DNA from: Bacteroidota bacterium
GTDB taxonomy: Bacteria; Bacteroidota; Ignavibacteria; UBA10030; SZUA-254
Reading direction: 5' to 3'
DNA: 64,000 bases
Assembly (NCBI GenBank): GCA_036522515.1
Contig: DATDFQ010000043.1
Location: 310,001 to 374,000, forward strand
The position numbers and the translations under genes were made by a program. This document shows, piece after piece, positions 56,400-64,000 of this stretch (its first letter is position 1; every line of letters begins with the position of its first letter). Below the pieces are notes generated by a model, which saw only the letters and a program-made list of their open reading frames with translations, did not search any database and had not been told where the DNA came from.

Positions 56400-56666
56400 A
56401 TGTCCTCACGATACAAAGGAAGCCGTCTCCTGGAGAATATTCTCGAGGTCGTCGACAATCAGATGCGCGACAACCTTCCTCCCGAAACCCGCAAGACATT
56501 CGACCGTCTCCTCAAAGAAGGCCACTCGCAAACCGAGGCCAAGCGCCTCATCGGCTGCGCGTTGTCTGCGGAGATTTATGACGTGCTGAAGAACGAACGG
56601 GAATTTGACCGGCGGAGGTACTCCGCATACCTCGGCAAGCTCCCCCGGATGCCGTGGCGGAGTTGA
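56400..56666 (+). CDS. Small conserved-looking hypothetical protein
   Basis: An 88-residue, mostly helical protein from ATG 56400; a GTG three codons earlier is possible. It reads SSRYKGSRLLENILEVVDNQ, then TRKTFDRLLKEGHSQTEAKRLIGCALSAEIYDVLKNE and RRRYSAYLGKLPRMPW. The EGHSxxEAxxLIG...EIYxVLK pattern looks like a recurring family of small bacterial proteins, but no function is known to me. It overlaps or nearly abuts the methyltransferase. Confidence 0.75.
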   Translation: MSSRYKGSRLLENILEVVDNQMRDNLPPETRKTFDRLLKEGHSQTEAKRLIGCALSAEIYDVLKNEREFDRRRYSAYLGKLPRMPWRS

Positions 56667-56679
56667 TCCGGTTCGATTG

Positions 56680-57459
56680 ATCGACCCCGCTCAGCGATTC
56701 TCCTCCCGGGTCGAGCAGTACGTCAAGTCACGGCCCCATTACCCTCCCGAATTTATCCGCACCCTGGAAGAGCACTGCGGCCTCACGAAGGAATCCGTCG
56801 TCGCCGACATAGGCTCGGGGACGGGGATTCTGACGGAGGAATTCCTCAAGAACGGCAACCGGGTCTTCGGCGTGGAGCCGAACCGCGAGATGAGAGAGGC
56901 GGCGGAACGCCTCCTGCACGCCTACCCCCTCTTCCGGAGCGTCGACGGGCGGGCGGAATCGACCACACTCCCCGCTCGCAGCGTCAACTTTGTGGCCGCC
57001 GGCCAGGCGTTTCATTGGTTCGACCGGGACCGTGCCCGCGAGGAGTTCTCGCGGATATTGAAACCGGACGGATGGGTGGTCTTACTCTGGAATGAGCGGC
57101 TCACCGGCCCGGCTCCCTTTCTGAGGGAGTATGAGGAGCTGGTGAAGCGCTACGCCACGGACTACGCGGAAGTGGACCACCGGAAAATCGACCGGCCGGT
57201 TCTCAAGGAATTCTTCGGAGGGGAGGAGATCGGGTCAGGCACGTTCCATCAGAGCCAGCTCTTCGATCTCGCCGGCGCGGAGAGCAGACTCTTGTCCTCC
57301 TCCTACATGCCCGGACCGGGCCATGCATCCTACGAGCCGATGCTCGCATCTCTCGGCAGGATCTTCCGCGCGAACGAACGGAACGGAAGCGTTGCCTTCG
57401 AGTATCTCACGCTATTGTACTACGGCAGGCTCGGGGCAAAGACCGCTACTTCTTCTTGA
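56680..57459 (+). CDS. Class I SAM-dependent methyltransferase
   Basis: The protein has 259 residues if TTG 56680 is the start ([23 protein letters not shown], matching the usual family opening); no ATG or GTG is available nearby. SAM-binding motif: [32 protein letters not shown]; motif II/III region [39 protein letters not shown]. The FHWF sequence is common in this ubiE-like group. Substrate unknown. Its end overlaps the convergent msrB by 14 bp. Confidence 0.87.
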   Translation: MDPAQRFSSRVEQYVKSRPHYPPEFIRTLEEHCGLTKESVVADIGSGTGILTEEFLKNGNRVFGVEPNREMREAAERLLHAYPLFRSVDGRAESTTLPARSVNFVAAGQAFHWFDRDRAREEFSRILKPDGWVVLLWNERLTGPAPFLREYEELVKRYATDYAEVDHRKIDRPVLKEFFGGEEIGSGTFHQSQLFDLAGAESRLLSSSYMPGPGHASYEPMLASLGRIFRANERNGSVAFEYLTLLYYGRLGAKTATSS

Positions 57460-57979
57460 CGAATCTCAGCGCAACGGAATTGATGCAGTAGCGCAATCCC
57501 GTGGGAGCCGGCCCGTCCTCGAAGACGTGCCCGAGGTGGGCCCCGCACGTGCCGCACATGACTTCGGTCCGGACCATTCCGAATGTCGTATCGGATTCGG
57601 TCAGCACCTTCGCCTCCTGGGGCGGAGCCCAGAAGCTCGGCCAGCCGGTCCCGGATTCAAATTTCGTTTCGGAACTGAAGAGCAGTTCGCCGCAATCGAT
57701 GCAATAGTATGTCCCGGTGTCGTGATTGTCCCAGTACTTTCCCGAGAACGCGCGTTCCGTCCCCTTGTTCCGCGTGACTTCATATTCCTCGGGGGTGAGC
57801 TGTTTCCTCCACTCCGAGTCGGTCTTCGTCACCTTAAAACCCATCGAACTCCCTTTCTGTCCTGTTGAGTCGCCTCGTTCCTGGCCCCGCGATGCGGCGT
57901 CGCCGCCTGCGCCCCGGGATCCGCACGCCGGAACCCAAAGAACGCCAAACATCGCCAGAAAAACAATCATGAATCTCAT
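57446..57979 (-). CDS. msrB: Lipoprotein-type peptide-methionine (R)-S-oxide reductase
   Basis: MsrB reduces methionine-R-sulfoxide in oxidised proteins. The protein has 177 residues from ATG 57979, with GGAAGGA 8 nt upstream. The N-terminus [19 protein letters not shown] is a lipoprotein signal, so the enzyme is probably anchored in the envelope. Catalytic domain: [92 protein letters not shown]. Catalytic Cys in RYCINS; Zn site from the two CxxC pairs. Confidence 0.95.
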   Translation of the reverse strand: MRFMIVFLAMFGVLWVPACGSRGAGGDAASRGQERGDSTGQKGSSMGFKVTKTDSEWRKQLTPEEYEVTRNKGTERAFSGKYWDNHDTGTYYCIDCGELLFSSETKFESGTGWPSFWAPPQEAKVLTESDTTFGMVRTEVMCGTCGAHLGHVFEDGPAPTGLRYCINSVALRFVKKK

Positions 57980-58050
57980 GGATGCGTTCCTTCCTTCTGC
58001 CGGATTAAACACGCGGGAAGCTCCTCCCGTTCCGCGGCTCTGCGATCAGG

Positions 58051-59916
58051 TCACCGGTACCCGATCGCCTGGAGGTTGAACAGCTCCGCATATTTGCCGT
58101 TCCGGTCGAGGAGCTCCTCATGCGTGCCGGACTCGAGGATTTCCCCGTTTTCCAGGACGATGATCCGGCCCGCCATCCGCACGGTCGAAAACCGGTGGGA
58201 GATCAGGACTGCGGACTTCCCCCGGGTCAGGTCGGCGAAACGCTGGAAGACTTCATGTTCCGCCCGCGCGTCAAGCGAGGCCGTCGGCTCATCCAGAATC
58301 AGCAACTGCGCGTCGCGCATATAGGCCCGTGCGAGCGCGATTTTCTGCCACTCGCCCACGGAGAGATCGACCCCCGTGTCGAACCGCTTGCCCAAAATCT
58401 GATCGTACCGGCCCGGAAGCTTGTCGATCACCAGGTCTGCGAGGCTCCGTTCGGCCGCCGTCTGAATGCGGGGAAGGTCGCTTCGCGCCTCGATTCTCCC
58501 GATGGCGATATTCTCTCCGGCCGTCATCTGGTACTGCACAAAATCCTGAAAGATCACGCCGATCTCCCTGCGGAGGTCGTTCAGGTCGTATTCCCGGAGA
58601 TCGTACCCGTCCAGCAGGATCCTCCCTTCGCTCGGATCGTAGAGGCGCGCGAGCAGCTTCACGAGGGTCGTCTTTCCGGCGCCGTTCTCCCCGACGAGAG
58701 CGAGCTTTTCCCCCGCCCGGAGCGTGAACGACAGGTGCCTGTTGGCCCACCGTGTCGAATTCGGATAGATGAAGCCGACATTCTCGAATGTGAACCCCTG
58801 TTGGACGGGCCGGGGGAAGGGCCGGGGATGTTCCGGCGAGCGCACGGTCGGTGCGAGATCGAAGAACTCAAAGAGATCGCGCAGATAGAGCGCGCCGTCG
58901 GCCATACCGGAGAACCGGCTCAGAATCGTCTGGAGGAGATTCTGCAATTGCCTGAACGATCCGGCCAGGAAGGTCAGGTCCCCGAGGGAGGCCTCCCCCC
59001 GGACGGTGCGAAGAATGATGAAGACGTACGCGACATAGTATCCGGACCCGCCGATGATCGCCAGAAAACTCCCCCAGACGGACCGCTTCACGGAGAGGGA
59101 TTTGTTGGTTTCAAAAAAGCGATCCGACAACGTCCGGTACCTGGCGGTCAGAAACTCCGAAAGGTCGAAGATCTTCACCTCTTTCGCGGTTTCGTCGCTC
59201 GCGCCCGCGTACCGCAATGCATCGAGCTCCCGGCGCTCGGGAGTCCACTTCCGCATGAACGAATAGGTCCTCGCGTTGAAGTGCGCCTCCCCGAGAAAGG
59301 CCGGGACGAGCGCGACGAACAACAACACGATCAGCCAGGGGTTGAACGCGATCAGCCCGGCGGCAAGGATCGCCATCGTAATGAGATCCTGGAGCTGGCT
59401 GAACATCTGCGTCATCAGGGTGGTGCGGCCGGTGGTCTGCTGCCGGGCCCGCTCGAGCTTATCGTAGAAATTGGAATCCTCGAAGTGGTACAGATCGAGC
59501 CGGGCGGCATGCTCCATGATCCGGAGCGAGGTCCGGTTGGTGAAGAGGTCTCCGAGGAGGCTGTCGATCAGCGCGATGCCCCGCCCGAGAAGGTCCGAGA
59601 GGACAGCGATCCCGAATTCGGCCGCCACGAGGAACCAGAGATGGGCGAAATCCCGGGGTTCGGGCGAACCGATGAGACGCACAATCTCGTTGATGATGAG
59701 CTTGCCGACGTAGAGGAGGGCGAGCGGGGCGGCTGCCTTCACGACGCGCAAGAGGAAATCGGCGACCGTCAGGGGCTTGCTCGTCCCCCAGATCAGCCGG
59801 AGGAGTTGAGGCAGGTTCGAGAACGCTTTGAACCGTTCCTTCAGAGTCAGCGGAGACTTGCCGTCGCGGCGGGGTTTCGCGGGTCCGGCCGCAAAGAACC
59901 TGCCAAGGAGCGACAT
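58051..59916 (-). CDS. ABC exporter, fused permease and ATPase
   Basis: The protein has 621 residues, start ATG with GGAG 9 nt upstream. The transmembrane domain (about 50-340) has six segments of the type I exporter fold (ADFLLRVVKAAAPLALLYVGKLIINEIV, LITMAILAAGLIAFNPWLIVLLFVALVPAFLG). The nucleotide-binding domain follows: Walker A LVGENGAGKTTLVKLLARL, Q-loop FQDFVQYQMTAGENI, signature LSVGEWQKIALARAYM, Walker B LLILDEPTASLDARAE, switch SHRFSTVRMAGRIIV. Functions as a homo- or heterodimer. It lies 28 nt after tyrS. Substrate unknown. Confidence 0.92.
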   Translation of the reverse strand: MSLLGRFFAAGPAKPRRDGKSPLTLKERFKAFSNLPQLLRLIWGTSKPLTVADFLLRVVKAAAPLALLYVGKLIINEIVRLIGSPEPRDFAHLWFLVAAEFGIAVLSDLLGRGIALIDSLLGDLFTNRTSLRIMEHAARLDLYHFEDSNFYDKLERARQQTTGRTTLMTQMFSQLQDLITMAILAAGLIAFNPWLIVLLFVALVPAFLGEAHFNARTYSFMRKWTPERRELDALRYAGASDETAKEVKIFDLSEFLTARYRTLSDRFFETNKSLSVKRSVWGSFLAIIGGSGYYVAYVFIILRTVRGEASLGDLTFLAGSFRQLQNLLQTILSRFSGMADGALYLRDLFEFFDLAPTVRSPEHPRPFPRPVQQGFTFENVGFIYPNSTRWANRHLSFTLRAGEKLALVGENGAGKTTLVKLLARLYDPSEGRILLDGYDLREYDLNDLRREIGVIFQDFVQYQMTAGENIAIGRIEARSDLPRIQTAAERSLADLVIDKLPGRYDQILGKRFDTGVDLSVGEWQKIALARAYMRDAQLLILDEPTASLDARAEHEVFQRFADLTRGKSAVLISHRFSTVRMAGRIIVLENGEILESGTHEELLDRNGKYAELFNLQAIGYR

Positions 59917-59944
59917 TCAGAAGGTCTCCGTCACTTCGCCCCCA

Positions 59945-61231
59945 TCAGATCACCTTCACCAGGAAATAGTTTCTCGCGCCTTTCCTCAGCACGATGAACT
60001 TTCCCCTGACAGCCTCCTCCAGGGTGACCGCCTTCTCCGGGTCGGAGACGCGCTTATTATTGAGGTAGATCCCCCCTCCCTGGATGGACCGGCGGCCCTC
60101 TCCCTTCGAACCCGCCACGCCCGCGGCGGAGAGGAGTTCGAGAAGCGGCATCCCGGACCCTCCGAGGCGGTCCCTTGCGATTTCAACGGATGGAACGTCG
60201 CTGAAAATATCGAGCAGCTCCGCGTCGCCCGCTCCCGAGAGTTCACCTCCGAAGAATATCCGGGAGGCGCGCACGGCCTGTGACAACGACGACTCCCCGT
60301 GCACAGTCCGGGTCACTTCGGAGGCGAGCGCCGCCTGGGCGGACCGCTTCTGGGGGGCGGCCTCCAGCTCCGACTCGAGCTCCGCAATCTTCTCCCGCGG
60401 CAGGAGCGTAAAGAGCCGGAGATAGCGGAGAACATCGCGGTCGTCGGTGTTATACCAGAACTGGTAGAATCTGTAGGGCGAAGTCCGCCCCGCATCGAGC
60501 CAGACGGTGCCGCTTTCGGATTTTCCGAACTTCTCCCCGGTCGAGGTCGCCAGAAGCGGGAAGACGATGCCGTGCACGTCCGCGGAGCGCATGCGCCGGA
60601 TGAGGGCGACGCCCGAGACGATATTCCCCCACTGGTCGCTCCCTCCCATTTGCAGGGTGCATCCGTACCTGTCGAACAGCTGCAGGTAATCGTAGGATTG
60701 GAGAAGGGAGTAGCTGAACTCCGTGAAGGACATTCCCTGCTCCTGGTCGATTCTCGACTTCACCGAGTCTTTCGCGAGCATCTCGTTCACCGAGAAATAC
60801 TTGCCGACCCCGCGAAGGAATTCCAGCATCGAAATCGTACCCAGCCAGTCGGCGTTGTTCACGATCCGGGCCGGGTTCTTTGCCGCGCGGAAATCGAGAA
60901 ACTGGGAGAGCTGGCGTTTGATTCCCTCGAGATTGAGTCCGATGTCGTCCGCCGAAAGAAGCCTGCGTTCGAGTGTTTTTCCGCTGGGATCGCCGATCAT
61001 TCCCGTCCCGCCCCCCGCGATCGCGATCGGATGATGCCCGAACCGCTGCAGGTGGACGAGGCCCATGATCGGGAGAAGCGATCCGACGTGGAGGCTCGAT
61101 GCGGTCGGGTCAAAACCGATGTATCCGGTCACTTCATCCGGCGAAAAGACCTTTGCCGCCCCCTCCGTCGAGGTATGGATGAAACCCCTCCACGATAATT
61201 CTTCGTAGAAGCCGGGCTTTGAGTTGCTCAT
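59945..61231 (-). CDS. tyrS: Tyrosyl-tRNA synthetase
   Basis: The protein has 428 residues from ATG 61231 (MSNSKPGFYEELSWRGFIHTSTEG). Class I signatures: HIGH-like TASSLHVGSLLPIMGLVHLQRFGHHPIAIAGGGTGMIGDPSGK and KMSKS-like KFGKSESGTVWLD. Tyrosine pocket YSLLQSYDYLQLFDRYGCTLQMGGSDQWGNI; C-terminal S4 domain RRSIQGGGIYLNNKRVSDPEKAVTLEEAVRGKFIVLRKGARNYFLVKV. It is not next to the aromatic genes. A candidate promoter is at 61260-61288. Confidence 0.96.
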   Translation of the reverse strand: MSNSKPGFYEELSWRGFIHTSTEGAAKVFSPDEVTGYIGFDPTASSLHVGSLLPIMGLVHLQRFGHHPIAIAGGGTGMIGDPSGKTLERRLLSADDIGLNLEGIKRQLSQFLDFRAAKNPARIVNNADWLGTISMLEFLRGVGKYFSVNEMLAKDSVKSRIDQEQGMSFTEFSYSLLQSYDYLQLFDRYGCTLQMGGSDQWGNIVSGVALIRRMRSADVHGIVFPLLATSTGEKFGKSESGTVWLDAGRTSPYRFYQFWYNTDDRDVLRYLRLFTLLPREKIAELESELEAAPQKRSAQAALASEVTRTVHGESSLSQAVRASRIFFGGELSGAGDAELLDIFSDVPSVEIARDRLGGSGMPLLELLSAAGVAGSKGEGRRSIQGGGIYLNNKRVSDPEKAVTLEEAVRGKFIVLRKGARNYFLVKVI

Positions 61232-61259
61232 ATTCGAATGCTCTCGATCATCTGGTGAC

Positions 61260-61288
61260 AAGGTACCCCTTTAGCGAGGAAAAAACAA
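61260..61288 (-). promoter_or_regulatory. Candidate promoter of tyrS
   Basis: Minus strand: TTGTTT (61288-61283), 17 nt, TACCTT (61265-61260). The leader to ATG 61231 is about 22 nt. Confidence 0.5.
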
Positions 61289-61345
61289 GAATTCGGGAAC
61301 TCGCGCCCGAATGCAGAACTTGGTAGTGCCGCAGTTTCACCTTCT

Positions 61346-61427
61346 CTCGTCATCCCGACATGTTTTAGATCGGGATCTTTATAAAAGAGTTGAAAGATGC
61401 TGACCAGGAGCATGTCAGCATGACGAG
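61346..61427. repeat. Dispersed palindromic repeat with CTCGTCAT/ATGACGAG ends
   Basis: The terminal arms CTCGTCAT (61346-61353) and ATGACGAG (61420-61427) are perfect inverse complements, and internal CATG-rich parts (CCCGACATG... GCATGTCAGC) may extend the fold. The type is known as a common intergenic repeat in this bacterial group. It lies between the divergent tyrS and HExxH-protein genes. Confidence 0.7.
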
Positions 61428-61477
61428 GTGGAGAGACGTTCGGCCAAATTGAGACATCGCCCAGAAGTTGAAACTCA

Positions 61478-62146
61478 ATGAAAAAACACGTACCTTTCGC
61501 ACCCAAAATTATCATGGACGATCAGGTAAAATGGAAAAGCGTTCACCGCCCCGGCGATGAACCGAAGCTCCCGCCGGCGCGCCTCTTTGCCGTGGGGCTT
61601 CCGGCATTTCTGGCTGCCATCCTTCTCTCGATTCTTGTCCACGAGTCTTCCCACCTGATCGCCCGACGCCTGCTCGCCTCCGCCGCACCCGTGCAAACGC
61701 ACGCGGGCCTGGAGGCCGGAAATCCGGCACAACATTCTCCGCTGGAGGAGCTCGCCGGACCGTTCGGAACGTTTCTTCTCGCCGTGGGATCCTTTGCGCT
61801 GTTCGTGCGCGTTCCGGAAAACCTCTTTTTCTCGGCGATGGCGTTCGTCAACGCGACCGCGCGGCTCCCGCAGACCCTCCTGTTCTGCGCACAACTCTTC
61901 TTCAGACGAAACACGCCCGCCGAAACCGAGGAGGGTTCGCTCCTGGCGCTCCTCCACCTTCACAATCCCACCGCGGGACTGGTGATTCTCTGTTTTTTTT
62001 CGCTGCTCCTCCTGTTCATGAGCATCACCGTCATTCATGAATCGCGGTCGGTCCCCTGGAAATGGCTTGTCGCGCTCGGAATGCTGGCGGTCTTCATTCC
62101 CGTCCAACCGCTCCTCTCGAGACTATTCGCCACCGTCCTGTTGTAG
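61478..62146 (+). CDS. Membrane protein with HExxH motif, possible M50-like metallopeptidase
   Basis: The protein has 222 residues from ATG 61478 (MKKHVPFAPKIIM), with no clear ribosome site; an ATG at 61514 is another choice. Four or five transmembrane segments. The first contains VGLPAFLAAILLSILVHESSHLIARRLL, an HExxH sequence at the end of a hydrophobic helix as in site-2-type proteases. LEELAGPFGTFLLAVGSFALF follows, with a GP helix as in M50 families. The typical second motif (NxxPxxxxDG) is not seen; AFVNATARLPQ might be a variant. Activity is unproven. Confidence 0.7.
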   Translation: MKKHVPFAPKIIMDDQVKWKSVHRPGDEPKLPPARLFAVGLPAFLAAILLSILVHESSHLIARRLLASAAPVQTHAGLEAGNPAQHSPLEELAGPFGTFLLAVGSFALFVRVPENLFFSAMAFVNATARLPQTLLFCAQLFFRRNTPAETEEGSLLALLHLHNPTAGLVILCFFSLLLLFMSITVIHESRSVPWKWLVALGMLAVFIPVQPLLSRLFATVLL

Positions 62147-62158
62147 CCCCCGCACGTC

Positions 62159-63502
62159 CTAGCCGATCAGATCGGCAGCCCTGTTTCCGCTCAGGACCGC
62201 TCCTTCAATCGTCGCCGGCAATCCCGTGTCGGTCCAGTCACCCGCCAGGAAGAGATTGGAGACGGGAGTTACCGCCCCGGGGCGCCATTGCTCGGCCTCG
62301 CACGTGGGAGAAAAAGTGGCCCGTTTTTCCTTGATGACGACCGATGAGACGAGTTTGCCCAGAGCCGGATAGACTCCGCGGAGGTCCTCGAGTGCGATCG
62401 AAAGCAACTCCTGACGGGAGAGATGGGCGTATTCGTGGGCGGCGCTGATGACGGCCGAGAGGTAGCCCGATTTCTTCCCGCCGCCCCCCGTGATCCTCCT
62501 CCGGTTGAACACCCATTGAATCCTCCGTCCGATCAACCCCACGAATTCTTCATTCATGACCTCCTCTTCGAACCAGAGATGGAGCGAGACGATGGGCGAG
62601 CTTTTGAGATGGTGCAACCCCGCAAACGGTTTTTCCTCCTGAAGATCCGGAGGGACCAATCGTTTCAACGAGTGGTAGGGGACCGCGGCGATAACATGAG
62701 CGGCGTTCAGCCGTCGGCCGTCCTTCAGCACGACGCCTGAGACCGCCGAATGCCGGATCTCCAGCGACGCAACCTCCGTGTTCACGAGGAGCCTGGCCTT
62801 TCTCGCAGCGAGGTAGCGGAGCGCCCCGGAGACATAGAGCTCCGTCTGGCCGACGGTGGGAAGAAGGATGGCAGAGTCGGATTTCTTCCCGAGGAACGCG
62901 GCACGAAGCGTCTTCGCGAACAGGAGAGCGGATGCCTTCCCGGGCGATTCGTTCATCACAGCGATTGCAATCGGATTCCAGAGGCACTCCATCGCGCGCC
63001 GCGATTGTCCGAGACCGGTCAACCATTGATCGACCGTGATCCCCGCGAGCTTCTCGTCGGCGCTCTTGTTCCGGCGGCTGAGGGCGAGACCGACCTTGAG
63101 AAGCCTCCTTCGCTCGGCAAGAGTGAGCAACTTGAATTTGAGCATGCCCGCGGGGAGGTGAAACGGCCGCGGGACCGGGGGCACGGCGAACGATGCGAAG
63201 CCCTTCTGCGGATGGTGCAGCGGAAGAGTCAGGGAGCGGACCTTGAGGAATTCCCTGCTGCCGATCGTGTCGAGATAGGCAAGGAGATTGTGGTAGGCGC
63301 CCAGGAGAATGTGCTGGCCGTTGTCGACGACATCTCCCGTGGCCGGGTCGGTAAAGGAGTAGCATCTCCCGCCGAGTCTCGGCGCCTGTTCGCACATGAC
63401 GATTTCGGCGCCCCGGGAGGCCAGGCGCACAGCCGCGGCGAGCCCGCTCAATCCGCCCCCTATGATGAGAGCGTCAACGCGCGGCGGCGTGGAAGTACCC
63501 AG
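62159..63502 (-). CDS. hpnE: Hydroxysqualene dehydroxylase-like FAD oxidoreductase, start unclear
   Basis: HpnE reduces hydroxysqualene to squalene, the final step of the HpnCDE route. The protein has an N-terminal FAD motif (VDALIIGGGLSGLAAAVRLASRGAEIVMCEQAPRLGGRCYSFTDPATGDVVDNGQHILLGAYHNLL), NPIAIAVMNESPGKASALLFAKTLRAAFLG and the C-terminal NLFLAGDWTDTGLPATIEGAVLSG. The FAD-motif codons lie upstream of the first ATG/GTG/TTG of this frame (TTG 63451). CTG at 63502 would give a normal N-terminus. The ATG at 63542, coupled to hpnD by ATGA, is in another frame and meets TGA after 22 codons. Either an unusual start or a frame error (one base) is present. Confidence 0.85.
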   Translation of the reverse strand: MGTSTPPRVDALIIGGGLSGLAAAVRLASRGAEIVMCEQAPRLGGRCYSFTDPATGDVVDNGQHILLGAYHNLLAYLDTIGSREFLKVRSLTLPLHHPQKGFASFAVPPVPRPFHLPAGMLKFKLLTLAERRRLLKVGLALSRRNKSADEKLAGITVDQWLTGLGQSRRAMECLWNPIAIAVMNESPGKASALLFAKTLRAAFLGKKSDSAILLPTVGQTELYVSGALRYLAARKARLLVNTEVASLEIRHSAVSGVVLKDGRRLNAAHVIAAVPYHSLKRLVPPDLQEEKPFAGLHHLKSSPIVSLHLWFEEEVMNEEFVGLIGRRIQWVFNRRRITGGGGKKSGYLSAVISAAHEYAHLSRQELLSIALEDLRGVYPALGKLVSSVVIKEKRATFSPTCEAEQWRPGAVTPVSNLFLAGDWTDTGLPATIEGAVLSGNRAADLIG

Positions 63503-63538
63503 GGGACTTGTGTACCTTGATGCGTGGGGCGGTGCGGC

Positions 63539-64000
63539 TCATCGGCCGAAGAGCCGCTGCTTCACCCAGTATTTCACCGCGATCAGGAACTGGAGGAAGC
63601 GAGGGAGCCGGACGCGGTGGTCGAACACGTTGTACCCGGCATCCTTGATGCGGAGGAGCGTGTGAAAGTAGATCCGTTCCATGATCTTCGGGGCGAACAT
63701 CGCGCGGCGGTCCTCGTTCGGCAGCGAATCCTTGGCCCGGCGGTAGTATTCCTCCGCGCGCCCGGTCTCAAATTCCATCAACTCGCGGAACTGAGGCGTG
63801 TACTTGCCCGCGAGGAGATCCGATTCCGTGTAGCCGAACCGCCGGAGATCTTCCTGCGGAAGGTAGATTCTGCCGTACGAGGCGTCGATGGCGACGTCGC
63901 GGAGGATGTTGGTAAGCTGCAGAGCGATGCCCAGGTTGACCGCATACTCCCGCGTCCCCCGGTTTCTCGGCCCGAAGATTTCGAGCGTCATCAGCCCGAC
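63539..64000 (-). CDS. hpnD: Presqualene diphosphate synthase-like protein (N-terminus outside window)
   Basis: The C-terminal 153 residues of a squalene/phytoene synthase. GIALQLTNILRDVAIDASYGRIYLPQEDLRRFGYTESDLLAG contains the second Asp-rich motif (DVAID) that binds Mg-diphosphate, typical of HpnD/CrtB enzymes. The gene continues past the right edge. It lies directly upstream of hpnE, 36 nt or less apart, so the pair belongs to the squalene (and probably hopanoid or carotenoid-like) pathway. Confidence 0.9.
   Translation of the reverse strand, partial: VGLMTLEIFGPRNRGTREYAVNLGIALQLTNILRDVAIDASYGRIYLPQEDLRRFGYTESDLLAGKYTPQFRELMEFETGRAEEYYRRAKDSLPNEDRRAMFAPKIMERIYFHTLLRIKDAGYNVFDHRVRLPRFLQFLIAVKYWVKQRLFGR

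Noticed and set aside
1-64000. CRISPR array, insertion sequence or prophage
   Set aside because: No regularly spaced repeats, transposase or integrase motifs, or phage structural genes were found.

Overview
The window is a GC-rich (about 60 % by eye), densely coding stretch of a didermic bacterium. It carries large TonB-dependent receptors with carboxypeptidase-regulatory-like N-termini, a PorV-family outer-membrane protein, and a secreted protein ending in a QNYPNPFNPTTTI type A C-terminal domain of the type IX secretion system (T9SS). Together these point to the Bacteroidota/Chlorobiota/Ignavibacteriota group. Most genes have clear GGAG/AGGAGG ribosome sites, and many intergenic regions contain E. 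coli-like promoters (TTGACA, 17 bp, TATATT) rather than the TTTG/TAnnTTTG type of Bacteroidia. An Ignavibacteria- or Chlorobi-like lineage is therefore more likely than Bacteroidia; this taxonomic call is inference.

Layout. 1-7281: a minus-strand operon with a CHRD/DUF4397 lipoprotein, a TonB-dependent receptor and a large surface protein cut by the window edge. 7376-11932: amidohydrolase, class V aminotransferase and serA (serine metabolism). 12065-20403: mazG, phoH, a lipoprotein/LysM envelope pair, and an ABC transporter operon that ends with an LpoA-like protein and radC. 20573: tRNA-Leu(CAA). 20892-31526: a six-gene minus-strand operon of cell-surface proteins (two lipoproteins, a TonB-dependent receptor, a large Ca-binding-like surface protein, a PorV-like protein and a Ycf48-like lipoprotein) behind one strong promoter. 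It is partly paralogous to the operon at the left edge. 31689-45999: a propeller lipoprotein, a Tat-exported six-hairpin glycosidase-like protein, a DUF4412 protein, a CDGSH protein, thiI, a Tat-exported DsrE-like protein convergent with a TsdA-like dihaem cytochrome, an SdrD/T9SS repeat protein, a Tat-exported aminotransferase and an OmpA-family protein. 46098-52663: glcF, rhomboid, an MhqD-like esterase, an MhqO/E-like dioxygenase, glcD, then aroF (DAHP synthase) behind a candidate Phe/Tyr attenuator. 52757-64000: PIG-L deacetylase, APC permease, a small unknown protein, methyltransferase, msrB, ABC exporter, tyrS, a membrane HExxH protein, and the squalene pathway genes hpnE and hpnD (partial).

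The most notable finds are the aroF leader (a nearly leaderless 25-codon peptide with a Phe-Tyr-Tyr run, mutually exclusive pairings and an intrinsic terminator), the six-gene surface operon and its paralogue, the glcD/glcF operon split by a quinone-detoxification-like pair, the sulfur-related TsdA/DsrE pair, and the missing canonical start of hpnE. Several families of dispersed palindromic repeats sit between genes. Function calls rest on motif recognition in the translated sequence; no database search was run.
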